Shown: in pieces, positions 1 to 12,106 of the stretch
Layout of the letters: every line of letters starts with the position of its first letter
Position numbering within the stretch: the first letter of the stretch is position 1
Assembly: GCA_028023455.1 (NCBI GenBank)
Contig: JAQFVV010000320.1
Coordinates: 496,001 to 560,000, forward strand
Source of the DNA: Epiperipatus broadwayi
Lineage: Eukaryota > Onychophora > Udeonychophora > Euonychophora > Peripatidae
Length of the DNA stretch: 64,000 nt
Direction of reading: 5' to 3'
Program-made: the position numbers and the translations under genes
Notes under the pieces: generated by a model
What the model was told of the DNA's origin: nothing
Seen by the model: only the letters and a program-made list of their open reading frames with translations
Database searches by the model: none

Positions 1-94
1 AATAAATGTACTTATAGGATGAACCTGGTTCAAACAAGCTTTGAATCAGCATTCATATTTAAAAAACCAATATTGAGAAATGGTAGTATTTATC

Positions 95-330
95 TAACCT
101 ATTTAAATCAAAACTATGGTAAATTAAAAGAACATTTCTCCATAAAGATCAAGTAAAATACTACTGAAATCATTTGCAAGCCAGGAAAAGTATTTTTACA
201 CAATGACAAAAGATCAAAGAAGCACTAAATGAACTAATTAAAAAGAGTATTTTGACTCCTATTGAAGATTTGAAAATTTAGAATAGATCACACTAGTAAT
301 AGCGGAAAATAAGCCCAATGACAAAATATA
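95..330 (+). pseudogene. gypsy-type reverse transcriptase N-terminal fragment
   Basis: A broken reading frame resembles the stretch just upstream of the reverse transcriptase core in Ty3/gypsy Pol proteins. ICKPGKVFL is followed, with frameshifts, by KEALNELIKKSILTPIED, which matches the family pattern of a linker, a helix of the type eeLdrLvkeGiLePve, and then the first RT strand. Stops follow almost at once, so this is a relic. It lies opposite in orientation to the gypsy-like fragment at 760-1560, so the two are either unrelated insertions or one copy broken by an inversion. The match is short and the call is tentative. Confidence 0.35.
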
Positions 331-759
331 AGTTTTAAACAACTACTAAATGATTATTAATAAGAGATTTCATAAAAGTATTTATTTTTGTGCCTAACAA
401 CCAAGAATCCTAGCTTCATTACAGAAGTTGGCATTTTTCACAAAAATAGATCACTATATCACACTGCTAAATATCCATAAGCAAATCTCAAAAATGTCAA
501 TCTTTTTTCTCTCTTTTCTACTGTTTGACTTTCTGTATTATATAAGGACATATCACACATTAAACATGCAATAACCCTATTTGTTGAGTGTAATTGAAAT
601 GATTCATAAATAGTTCATTTATTCACTGTAATATATTTTTCACTATCTTTTGGTTAGTCTGACCTGAACTGAATATTTTGTAGATCAGGTAAACATTATT
701 AATTCATTACAATAAATCAGTTTACTCAGAATAACAAATTTAATATATAAGTTGTTTCC

Positions 760-1560
760 TAATAAAGGCTTATCATCTATTATAATAATGTATTGACAAC
801 TAAATAAATATTGATGAAACTTACATATACCAAAAATTATATAACAAAGATCTCTTTATCAAATTTTGGCTAAAATTTCTTTTTGACTTTGCTAGTATTC
901 ATGACACATACACAATCAATTTTTTTAAACTTTCTACATGATATATTAGCACTGCTCCAAGTACAAAATTGGACACACTGATCATCAAAATTATTGCTAA
1001 ATTACTTTTATAGTGATTAAAATTTTATCAAATGTCAGAAGGGACTTTGTCTTACTAGAAGCTGTTTTTTTGGATAGTTGTTTATTGTCATTTTTGATTT
1101 TTCTTAATCAGGTTGTAAAACAGTTGAGCATTTGTCCTTGAGAAAATTTCAAAATAGTTTGAGTTCTTAAAATGCCTCTAGTTTATGTTTTTAGTTCTGA
1201 GAGCATTTTTAGCTGCTTTAAGTTTTTCAGGTAAGAGATTTTTTTTTTTTATTGAAGATAAGGGTAGCTTAGAAATGTTAGGTTTTTGTTATTCCAGATC
1301 CACTTATTCACACTTGACATTGCCCCAATTATTTTGAGTCTGTTACAGATGTCACTTATTCTATTTCTTAGTGTGTGTTTTATATTTGCCATAATTAATA
1401 TGTCATCAAAATAAGAAATTACACTTTCAAGTCCAGTTAGTAGGATATTTATATTCACGTGAAAAACATTGGATGCAACATTAATTCTAAATGGAAAGTG
1501 ATTATAGTTTAATAATCCCATGTGTGTTGTTATTGTTAATTTGGCTGGAAATGTTTATAA
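760..1560 (-). pseudogene. gypsy-type reverse transcriptase / RNase H relic
   Basis: The minus strand is open from 1521 to 1249 (90 codons) and contains the RT palm motif as YFDDILIMA, a form of the Y-x-D-D-I-L-I box of Ty3/gypsy enzymes. PFRINVASNVF lies upstream, where the family has PFGLxxAPxxFQ. Beyond the stop near 1249, translations in shifting frames still resemble the RT thumb and the start of RNase H (a piece reading VLGAVLIYHVE, where the family has a D-A-S-x-x-G-x-G-A-V-L box). There are many stops and frameshifts. In the intact family this region copies element RNA into DNA in cytoplasmic particles; this copy cannot. Edges are approximate and no LTRs were found around it. Confidence 0.55.
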
Positions 1561-2724
1561 AGGTTATCAATGAAAAATAATAGTAATTGAAAAAATTAAA
1601 CAATGATATTCAACTGGGCATATTTTCATAAAATAGGAAATGATATTATATATAGTATTGCATTAATGAAAAAAAAAAGAAGGAAGATCTAAAAAAAGGT
1701 GGATATTCAGACTTAAGAAAAAAGATTTTTATGAGTATCTGAAGAACAGAAGAAGATAGAGGAGCTTTATAAAAAAACAGTGCAGGATATGAATAATATC
1801 TATATAATAGAAGGCAACTGATAATTAATTATAAGATATAAAAAGCTAAATGTAAGATCAAAGATGAAAAATGCTTTTGTTGTTAATAATGCAGAAGCAT
1901 TACATTAAAGATTTCCAAATTTAAAAAATGTCCTCTGAATGTGTTGTGTTCATTTTTTTGTTGTAAATATATATAATATTGCAACTAAAAAAAATTTGTG
2001 GATATTTTACATCTATTGGGATATTAATGACGTCTGTGGTTGCATTATTTGCTCATTGAAATGTAAACTCAGAATTTTTTTTAAGTATGATAAAACTTTA
2101 AATATAAAATACTAAAATAAAATGTTTTAAATCGGTGTAGGTACAATCAGGGATAATGTTCATTTATTTTTATTTTTTTTACTGCAGAATTGTTTATTAA
2201 ATAGAAAATGTGTATGTGTGTAGATAATTTTTCTAATTCCAAATAATGTTTCACTTCTTTTTCTTTCTAAATGCTATTTACTTCTTCCTTGAATTTCTTT
2301 TATTGTTGAATTTAAATCATGCAAAAAGTAAAATAAATTTAATATTAAAACATTTTGGCACACATTCTTTATTATAAAACCAACCCACTAAATTATTTAT
2401 TATAATATTTTTCAAAGTTAATAATTTATGAATATATAAAATTGTATCAAAAAATATACAATACAAACTTACTAATATTTAACTATATAATATTTTTAAT
2501 GCCGAAAAATCTTTAAAATTTTATTTAATAAATATACTTCTTAAATCATTATTTCACCAAAGACTAATTTTATATTTTTTACATTTTTCTATCCATTGAC
2601 ACAATATCTTTTTGATTGTTTAAATGTTTTCTGCATAAATAGTTATACTCATACTCATTTATTTAATAAACAATTTATATCTTTGTTCATTTGTTTTATT
2701 AACAATTTATAAATCTGTAATAAT
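1561..2724. other. AT-rich DNA without a recognised feature
   Basis: Only short A/T-rich stretches and homopolymers are seen. No reading frame of family-like composition and no repeat shared with the rest of the window was found here. Confidence 0.5.
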
Positions 2725-3165
2725 AATTAGAGATCATTCTCCTTTCCAAACACAAGATAAAGTCTGTTGAAAAGATAGAATAAATCCACTCTATCTTTTT
2801 AACTTATGTGTGTGAAATCATAAGCATTTGGAAATGAGAGCGGAAGATATTAACTAATCACTTTCAATTCCTTTTACTACGTTTTAATGAATAACGCTGG
2901 CAAAATTTTTGCAATTTATGATACGTCATTATACATTAAAACATAATAAAAGGGATTGAAAATGATTATTTTATAACTTCAGCTCTCATTTCCAACTGCT
3001 TAAGATTTGCCTATATATATACGCTTAGGTTAAAAGTTAGAGTGAATTCATTCTATCTTTTCAAAAGACTTTATCTTGTGTTTGAAAAGAAGAGTATTCA
3101 TTAAGTGTTTAAAACTATAAAGTGCATGTGTAGTTGAATGATCTCTAATTATTATTACAGTTTTT
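2725..3165. repeat. foldback repeat, family B, solitary copy
   Basis: This is a long imperfect inverted repeat. The left arm holds AACACAAGATAAAGTCTG near 2750, and the right arm holds the reverse complement near 3060-3080. Outer arms pair as TAATAATTAGAGATCATTC against GAATGATCTCTAATTATTA-like sequence, and inner arms pair around GGAAATGAGAGC and GCTCTCATTTCC. The two signature motifs lie about 330 bp apart, the same spacing as successive units in the array at 19.0-20.8 kb, which carries the same motifs. There is no coding capacity, so it looks like a non-autonomous foldback or MITE. Confidence 0.6.
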
Positions 3166-5149
3166 AATTAAAACATAGGCGCAATATAAATAAATAACTC
3201 ATATATGTTTAGTTTGTAAATCTATTCAAAATTATATATATATATTTAGTTTATACCCACCATTTTCAAGAGCATTTTAGATTTAATTAATGGCTGTATT
3301 ATTCGTTATTTATCTTATTAATAGCAATGATAGTTAAATGACATTTATATATATACATAAAAATAATCACACATGCACATACATGGCTAAAAAATAGTTT
3401 GTTAGATTTTTACGTTTTTGTTGTTGTTTATTATTATAGTATCAGTTTTACTGGATCTCATTTACATATTTTTGGATAGTGAGAGTAGTTCGGAATATTT
3501 GGCGTGTCCATAGATACCGGTATTAACAATAAATAAAAAAATTGCAGTTCGCCTGTCATGTGATTTAGTCATTAATTATTTTATTCAGAAAGAGATTTAC
3601 AATAATCAATTTGGAGGTTTTATTTTTGGTAAATATATTTTATTAATTTAAAAAACAGATGGACTACAGTTAGGTCTTTTTTTTTTTTAATTTTATTGAC
3701 AATAGAGAACAATCAGGGAGACTATTAAGATTCTGCAAAATCTGACTATATTAATAGCCATGATGAAACAAAAAAACGTCTAGTTATATATATAAAAAAA
3801 AATTATAACACATTTATCAAAATCACAACGTGTCACATTATCCATCACCAACCTCCTCTCTTTTGTAATGTGATCTTTTAAAAATTTCAGATTTCTTCAA
3901 ACAATTAGCATATAAGTCATAGGACAAAGATCTGCAATTATTTTTGTTATCAGCGCCTCTAGGAACACCAACAATAACTAAGCAACCCATACTATTTGTA
4001 CAATGACAGATAAAATCGAATGAAATATGAGTATTAAAATAAGTCATCACACCCATAAGAAAAAAATAACACAAATTATATTCACACACATACATCTATA
4101 TATGTATGGTTTAAGTTAGTATGTATTTTGTAAATTACATTTCACAGTAGTTTAAAAGCGCTTTATTAGGCATCTGTCATTTCTTTTCCTTTTTTTTTCA
4201 AGTGTCTATAATCAAAATTTTTGAAGAGTATAATAACTTCTGTGCAAGATTAATTGTAAAAACAACTTCGGTTGTTTTTATATACTGACATAGTTGACTA
4301 TCTATTCATTTTACTAAATGAAATGTGTTCTCTGAACATCTGAATCATTTTTTGTGATAACATAATTTTTGGTAAAATTCAAAAAGTTTATTTAAAGTTT
4401 AATACTGCAGAGAATGTTAAGTATTCTATTATTTATTACAAATATTTTTTAAGTCAAATGAGCCAGTTTTATACTTAAAACTAACAATTAATATTAGATT
4501 AAATGAGTAATTAGACCACTATTAAAAATAAATTAATAAATAAAGTAATCAAAATATTTTTTTTTGGGGGGGGGGGGCTTGTCGATGATACAATCTTTGT
4601 TAATGCAGCAATTTTTCACCATATGTATTGTAATATTCACGATGATGATGTTTGCAAAATACTAAAATCTCTAATAATAATTACCCAAATTCGAATGGAT
4701 GATATTGGGGTGCGTGAATGTGTACTTTCTTTGCAAGAAATATCTATAATTAATATGAATCAAAAAATGTTCATCAAACTCATGGAGTTTTTCTACAATT
4801 TTCTATATTGAGAGAATGCCAATGACCATACTTGGGTCATCAGAGTAGCAACGATTATATTTTTTATGTTAGTTAAAGAATGTACTTATGACTACCAGTC
4901 ATTATTTTTCTTGTACAATATGTCCAGAGCATGGCTCAATAAAGCATGGCTCAGTAAATACAAGATCCCGATATAAATATAATATTTAGTACACATGTAT
5001 GATCTAGTGCAGTTGGAGGGTGGATCCAAGAATTGATACCAGTTCTGGCACTTGAACTTTTTAGGAACTCTTGAACAATAAAATCATTGACTAATAAAAG
5101 CACACAGTAAGTTAGCAGAACAAATATAACATTAGCAAAAAAAATGTTT
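3166..5149. other. AT-rich DNA with a 12-G run
   Basis: No gene is supported. A run of 12 G sits at 4566-4577. The open frames at 3838-4095 (minus) and 4623-4811 (plus) have no recognisable motif. Confidence 0.5.
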
Positions 5150-5868
5150 ACAATAGTGCCACCTAGTGCAAGATTTAGTAATCAATATATTTCAAGTGGT
5201 TGTGCATCATAATCCCTATTCTGTGATTTCCTATCCAATATTCTTAGACTAATTTCTAACTTAAGACTTTCATCAAAGAGCAGCCTTGGGTATGAAAGCA
5301 GTGCACCTGTATCTTCAGATTTAATGCATCCTTTCTCTAATACTCATCTTTTACCTTTTTGCTCAACTATAAAGCTATTGTTCAACTGCAAAAAACTTCC
5401 TAATGTTTTCAATCTAAACTAATTTGCCTGTAGAATCAAACAGACTATCTATATATTTTGGTGTTCTTGGTTTTTTAATAACCAGTTATCTTTATCCTTT
5501 TGCCAGGATTGGTATTAAACCATTAAACCATCACATGATCATATTTTCTTATGCTTACACAAGCTGTTAAAGCAGTGATGATTTTTTCCTACAATCAAAA
5601 AGGTGGAGAAGGGATGCATTAGATCTAAAGACCCAGATGCATTGCTCCCAAATGCAAGGCTCCTCAGTGATGAAAGCATTTTATTGGAAACTAATCTGGG
5701 AAAATTGAGTGGGAAAGTACTGGACAGAGATTGTACTGCCCAATCATCTAACATCTATTGATTACTAAATCTTGCACTAGGTGTCACTATTGTGTGGGGG
5801 GGTTGCAACTGTTTTAATAGCTTGTGTAAGCATAAAGAAAAGGTGATTATGTGATATTTGAATGGCAA
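5150..5868. repeat. foldback repeat, family A, long form
   Basis: This copy has the same layout as the one at 39058-39640. An outer arm contains GTGCCACCTAGTGCAAG, then a TCCTATCCAATATTCTT-like segment and a unique core with AACTATAAAGCT. The arm then returns in reverse, with GATGAAAGC, GAAACTAATCTGGG and CTTGCACTAGGTGTCAC. A further terminal arm pair, CATCACATGATCA near 5531 and TGATTATGTGATAT near 5850, closes the right half. It has no coding capacity and belongs to the family that includes 18268, 21268, 35049, 36550 and 39058. Confidence 0.55.
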
Positions 5869-8800
5869 AATGTGAGACATTAGCAGTGATTAATAAAAAT
5901 TTTGATTCATAAAAATACATTAATTAATAGATATAATAAGGGTATTTTTGTTATCCCTTCTGTATGTGATAAGATGAATCCCAAAATTATGATTATATGA
6001 CTGAGGATATAAGTTGCAGAATGGACAGAAAACAATATTGACTTGTTTCTTGATATAACTTATTATTTAACTCATATAGAATATATATTTTCTCATACAA
6101 GAATATGTTGTAACCTTTCCTTCCAGTTCTTGACCATCTCTACACTACCTTCTCTTTTTACTCTCTATGCTACTAGCTCAATAATAAGCAATCAGCTATA
6201 ACAACAATAAACTATAAGATTATCTATGTGGCATGAAACTTGTGGTACATCAAAAGATAAGATAGACTTTAGGGATGATTACAACATAGAGGTTTTAACA
6301 TTGAGAAGTATATAAAATACACTCCACAATGGCATTGCTATTGTAAAAATTCTCCTACTCTCATCATATTATAATCATTAGGAAAATCCCCACAACAAAC
6401 AATGACTAGCATAATATTTCATTTAAATAATGCTTTAACTACTTTTCTATAATTTAAGAATCTCGAAATAACATTAAAACAAAAGTTACATTAAAAGAAT
6501 TAATGCTATCCTATCTCAGGGATCATAAGTATTCTATTCTAAAATATAATATAACAATTAGATTGATAATTAAATAATTGAATCACAAGAGATATTTTAC
6601 TAGGATCCAACCATTTAAATAAAATCACACTTATTATTAGAAACCTTGATTAACCTCCTATTTGAAAATTAATCTGACTATAATAACAAGACATAAAAAT
6701 TAACATCACTATCCACTCATTACCTTCACTGGAATAATTTAATTTATTTTCCTAAGATTTATTCTCATACTTACACTAATAACAATCACTTTAGAATACT
6801 CATTTTTATTATAATCAAAAGCTTTATTATACAATTACTATCTACAAAGTCTAAGTCAATTAAATACATTTTTTAATTACTTAGCATTCACCCATTGTAA
6901 TTCGATCCTTCAGGATTGCAAACCTTAAAATATATTTGGTCAATAACTTGTACTCTGAAATAATATATTTCTAAATGTATGATATAAAATACATATTAAA
7001 ATTAGATTACAAAATCAGAATATGATTCCTAAAACATACTATTAATTTCTATTATATGGTCTCCATTTTATAATATTTAATAGTACTTTTCAAATAAACC
7101 TTCAAGATTCTTTTATATCTGGTAAAAAAATATGAAGTAATACCAACTCCCTTTAATATAGTTATAATTTAAAAGCAATTGATAATTAATGTGTCAATTA
7201 TAAATTTTTAAATATAACTCTTCAAATAAAACATGTAATCAATATGTGCTATGCTTAATTCTATGTGGATATTGTGCTTTATGACCTTGTGATGGAAATG
7301 ACTCTCAAATATAATGAAATTACTAATACAAAATTTAAATTAAAATATTCATTTATTTACAACAATAATAATGAACAACAAATAGCTATATACCTTATGT
7401 TAAATAATTCACTAACAAAAAAACTGTTTATACATTTACAATAAAATTATTTACATTCATCACAAATAGACAAAATAATTATTCTATACATTTTAACTCT
7501 AGTTCTTTTAAAATAATAAGTTCATTCTTCTTACCATCATATATGCTTTCATACTAATATTATATAGTTTTACAATTCATGAATTATCGGTGGTTATCTT
7601 CTTAGTCATCTTTCCCCATTTATCTTATATTTTGTAAAACCAGATATTTTAATCAAATTATAATATTTATATTATAATCCATATTCAAAATTTGTATAAA
7701 AATATTGCACTATAATCTTGACAACAAAATTATTGCTGCTGTGGTAATGTTACAAAAAATATATATAAAAACAATATTTATAATGCTTCCAAAATGAATA
7801 GTGAAATTAAGGATTCTTTTTCTCATAATGTAATTCATTTTATACATTCATTCTCTATCTATCACTTATATTTTCTGTTTATCTTTGTTCTCAGGTATCA
7901 TTATTCATATAATAATTTATTAAGATTTTATCCAAATATAATGTATTTGTTCTGTATATGATCTTACTATGTTTAAGCTAATCTGTCAAAACTTAGAAAG
8001 ACTATAAAATTCTTAAAATATTTAGTCCACTTTCGATGCCTACTATATTCTTATTTGCCCTAAAAACTTCATAGATAAAAAACTGATTTTACCAAAAATA
8101 CTATATCATAATAGAGGAATAGAGATTTCCTTTATAAGATATCATATTTTGGCATGTAATCATTTTTCTAATGATCTTACTCCAATTTTACCCTGGCTTA
8201 TTCAGCAAGCACTTACAGTATATACTACCCTCATGTCTTTGCAGAAAATTCTCCCATCTCTTTCTAATAAATTGTATGGGTATCATAAAGATTAATCACA
8301 TTCAACTATTCAATCAGTTCTTCAGGATGATATTTTTATATCCTATCCTGGAATTTCAACTCATCTTTCCCTACTGTGTCTTTAGCATCTATTATTATAC
8401 TCCCTCTGGACCAATAATATAATCCAATCTTCCCATTAAATTTTTTCTATCCACATTTGAGATCATGTTACAAAACAAATAGTCTACCTTTATCATCATC
8501 CATATGATATTTTTTTTATATCAAATGAGATCATGATTATTTTTTTTTACATTAACATTCACTCTTTTCTTACTCTCATAAATAACATTACATTTTATAA
8601 TATATTTATTATTATTTTCATAGATTCCTATAAATTTTTATTTATCAGCACTAGTTCATTCCCCTTTATCAAATATACTTTTGATAATAAATTCGAAATA
8701 TCTCTACAACACATTTTACCACACTCATTTTTTTTAAATATATACTGGTTAAAATATAAAGTTAAAATATTATACCCCACACACACTTTTATGTCATGTA

Positions 8801-9584
8801 TACTCTCTTCATATCTTTAAGCATACTCTTTTGTTTAAAAAAAAAAACAGGAATGAATAATAAAAAGGTTAATACTTATTAACCTTATATACCAGATTGC
8901 ATATAAAACTTATTTAATTATTTCTAATAATACCTAGCATTTATATTTCATATCAAATAAATATATATATATTGATAATAAATTTAAAATCCTTTTCTCT
9001 GTGTTTTTTTAATTAACATATTCAATTCCTAGTTTAATACTACCATGGTAACTCAAAAGATGTTCGCCATTCTTCATGAGTTTGGGTGCTTCTCATATCT
9101 ACTTTCTGCTAGAACACATGTATATTTAAACAAAACATTTGACAAACAAGTACAACACTAACTGGACAAAAGTTCTTAGTTAGATGAATCCTTCCTTCTT
9201 AATTAGTTTAAAGCTACATGTGCATAAGCATGTTCTTGAAAAATACACTAACGAAAGAGTCTACTAAATTCTCTCAATAAATCACATTATTTTTCCACAT
9301 TGCAAAACTTTAAAATATGTTTAACTAATTCATCAATAAGTTTACTTCACTTATTTCTTTCTTTTCCTGTTACTTATTAATCTCCTAAAATTTAAGTACA
9401 TATGTATAAATTCATTTAACTTTCTATATTATAGTGTATCATCTTTGTGACTGTCATCTACGATTAAAAAGTTAAACAGACTTTTTTGATTATCCTTCCC
9501 ACTTTTACTGTTCCTTTCTTATAGTAATATAATCTGATTTCACTTTCTATTTAAACATGAGAAATATTAATTCATCTTTAATCT
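5869..9584. other. long AT-rich stretch, no supported gene
   Basis: The stretch is very AT-rich, with occasional short open frames (8171-8422 and 8533-8820) made mostly of hydrophobic and Ile/Phe/Tyr codons, as expected from AT-rich noncoding DNA. Weak LINE-like hints on the minus strand at 8150-8480 were not strong enough to call. Confidence 0.45.
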
Positions 9585-9599
9585 GTCCTCTTTTTTTTC

Positions 9600-9697
9600 T
9601 CATGGGTCATAGCATCAGCCAGGAAGCGAATCCGCTAACCGGGGACAACTGCTTGTAAAGCAACTGTCACTGAACTCTCAACCACCAATGCTTGACA
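9600..9697 (-). mobile_element. about 98-bp tRNA-derived SINE, copy 1
   Basis: Read on the minus strand, the insert starts TGTCAAGCATTGGTGG. It has a tRNA-like anticodon arm (GCTTTACAAGC) and a B-box-like GGATTCGCTTCC, and it ends CTGATGCTATGACCCATGA. It is flanked by a perfect 15-bp direct repeat, GTCCTCTTTTTTTTC, at 9585-9599 and 9698-9712, as expected of LINE-mediated insertion. A second copy of the family lies at 58104-58205 with the same head, B box and tail. The element is little longer than a tRNA and has no LINE-like tail; its poly-A equivalent may lie inside the target repeat. RNA polymerase III promotion is inferred from the boxes. Confidence 0.6.
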
Positions 9698-9712
9698 GTC
9701 CTCTTTTTTTTC

Positions 9713-10290
9713 ATTATTAAATATACGAGTATCATTTACTTCAAAATTTTTCAAACTATTTATCACATGTCAATTGTTCAACTCAGAATATTAATTTTGA
9801 TTAAACTTGTCACTCTCAACTAAGTCATTATTTTAACATCTGATAAAATACTTTTACAAGTTTTAAAAATTTATTTCTAGAAATTTTAGACTTGTTTCTC
9901 ATTTTTAATATATGACTAATAAGTTTGTTTAATTTGACATAAATAAATGAATGTTTTCTTATGTGAATGCAGATATATCTTTGTTTAAGGAAAATGTAGT
10001 TGTCTTTTCTTTCTCATGATTATTCTAAACAAGAATAATAAAGAAACTAGTTTGAACTCACTCCATGATGTTAACAATTAATATAATATATTTTATATCC
10101 TTGGACAGCTTTTTAAATATTAATTTACCATTTAAAACTTTAAATATTTTAAAACTTTTATAATTTTTTTTTTACCAAAAAGTGAAATTGAAACAGCTCA
10201 ATGCTTTATATTGTATTGGTCTTTTGTTTGTGGAAGCTACTATAATTAGTAATGCCCTAATCTGATGTCCTTCAATTCTCTGACATCATA
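9713..10290. other. AT-rich DNA without a recognised feature
   Basis: No repeat, RNA or coding signal was found. Confidence 0.5.
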
Positions 10291-11201
10291 TCAGGAAGAC
10301 ATGTGAATTTTGTTTTGATGGTGGATACAAATGTGGAAATATGATTTTAAATACACATCATATCCATACACATCATATCCATTTACCATTGTGTCTTCTT
10401 CCATATATTCCTCCATGATGTCTTTAATATATGGAGTGATTATTTGTGTGGTGAGTATATGATTATCAGGATTGGCTTGTGACATATTTGGAATTATCTC
10501 TTCCAACTTGAAAGTTAGGGATTGGTCTTCCATCATGGGTACTATCTGACATGGGAGAATAGGTTTTCAACAGGCGTCAACTATCTGATTTGAGTCTTTA
10601 ATGGCGATGTCTAAGTTGATTTCCATACTGTTCTGCTCCTCCCTATTATTCTGGATCTTTTGGTCTATCTCAAAATCTGTCGCACTTTGGCAGGGCTTAG
10701 ATTTGATCATTGTAGATCTATGGTCGATTGTTTCATCCTTCATGCTAATCTGATTGTACATCTTAATTGCATCTTCAAACACTTCCTTCAGAGTTGCCTT
10801 GTCCAAGATCATTTCGATCTTCATAGGAGCCATCTTGCCCTTGTGACTTTTTACATTGCATTCTATTTCTTCTACCCTACACATTGTCTCACTGAACTCT
10901 GTTATTTTCATCTTCCTTATCTTTTCTGGGAGACTGTCTAATAACATTTGGTGTTCTTGTTCCCAGATCATCTTAATTCTTGTAATCGGTATTATTTTGC
11001 TTTATTCGTTTCATTGTTAGGGGTCTCAGAGATTTGAGAAAATGTTTGATTCAGCACTTGTGTTAATGGGGAGTGCTTAGTTTCTATTATGGACCCTCCA
11101 GATACTTGCACTAATGTAGACTCTTCTCTATTGCTAGATGTAGAGCACTCCATCTCACTATTATTATTATTTATAATTTCTTGTGAAGCTTTCTCTTCCA
11201 T
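10291..11201 (-). pseudogene. unrecognised acidic coding relic in three blocks
   Basis: I do not recognise this gene. Three minus-strand blocks lie almost end to end: 11201-10992 (69 codons), 10971-10567 (134 codons) and 10536-10291 (81 codons). The last two share one frame and are separated by an in-frame stop; the first is in another frame. Composition is soluble and acidic, rich in Glu, Lys, Asn, Ser and Met, with heptad-like charged helices (EKIRKMKITEF, EVFEDAIKMYNQ), unlike the Phe/Ile/Leu-rich chance frames nearby. It could be a decayed ORF1 or gag of a retroelement, or an exon of a host gene with a frameshift. No zinc knuckle, RT or protease motif is visible. The GC content is a little above its surroundings. 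Confidence 0.35.
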
Positions 11202-11592
11202 TCTTTTTAGTTTCCTTATTTACTAGGAGAGATTATTTGTCATAGGATTTCCTGCTATATCATTCTGTTTTTAGTATAATTTTAAAACTTTTCCTACCTT
11301 TTTTAGATGTTATTAAATTTAATGCCTAATTTAAAATTGTCTTTTTAAGCACCTGACTCATCTATTTAATCATTCATTAATTTAAGATCTCTATTTATTT
11401 TATTATTTATTATTTTAAGAATGTATATGAAAATTATATCATCCTTTGATGGTTGAAATTATCTATCATTGCTATGAAAATCAATAGATCAAGATTATAT
11501 TCCATTAAGTTATTTAAAATATTTTTTTTAAAAACTATGGATGTAATTAATGGTAAACTATTGTTTCATGTCTCTAAAGTTTGGCACCATAT

Positions 11593-11880
11593 GTGACAGT
11601 CCACATTCCCTTAAGGAATAAAGGTGAATGCATTTAACTATAGTCAGACTTAGGGTCTTCATATAGGATGGCATGAATAATGTTGTGATAAAATTTAAAT
11701 TGTATTTGTGTTGAATATTTAAATATTAAATTATTTTATTTAATATAAATGCAATCATAGATTTACTTTTTATCACATTATTCATGGCATCCTGTATGAA
11801 GATCCTAAGACTGATTATAGTTAGATGCATTCACCTTTAGTCCTTAAGGGAATGTAGACCATTACAATATTTTTCATGAA
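11593..11880. repeat. foldback repeat, family D
   Basis: Two arms of about 100 bp pair. The left arm runs from GTGACAGTCCACATTCCCTT through GGTGAATGCAT and GGATGGCATGAATAATGTTG. The right arm is its reverse complement, from CACATTATTCATGGCATCC to AAGGGAATGTAGACCATTAC. The loop of about 80 bp is A/T only. There is no coding capacity; a MITE or foldback is likely. Confidence 0.65.
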
Positions 11881-12106
11881 TCTGTACCTTTTATCATCTG
11901 CTTCTATCTTTCTCTTAAAAATCCCAGGATAAAGTACATCAGAAAACTACTTACTTAAATCTCATTGGTCAATATCCTAAGTCAACTATTACAACTTTCA
12001 AATAAATATTTTTCTGTCTCTATTTAAAATTAAAATCAATAATATTTTACAAACAAAATTAATTTAAATCATTTTTAAGACTAAAATATTAAGTATAATT
12101 ATATTT

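Noticed and set aside
3838-4095. 85-codon minus-strand frame with a Cys-rich stretch
   Set aside because: No spacing typical of a zinc finger or secreted peptide, no family resemblance and no splice context.
8171-8820. Two hydrophobic plus-strand frames, and a possible LINE relic on the opposite strand
   Set aside because: Low-complexity Ile/Phe/Leu/Tyr composition on the plus strand; the minus-strand hints had no continuous family motif.
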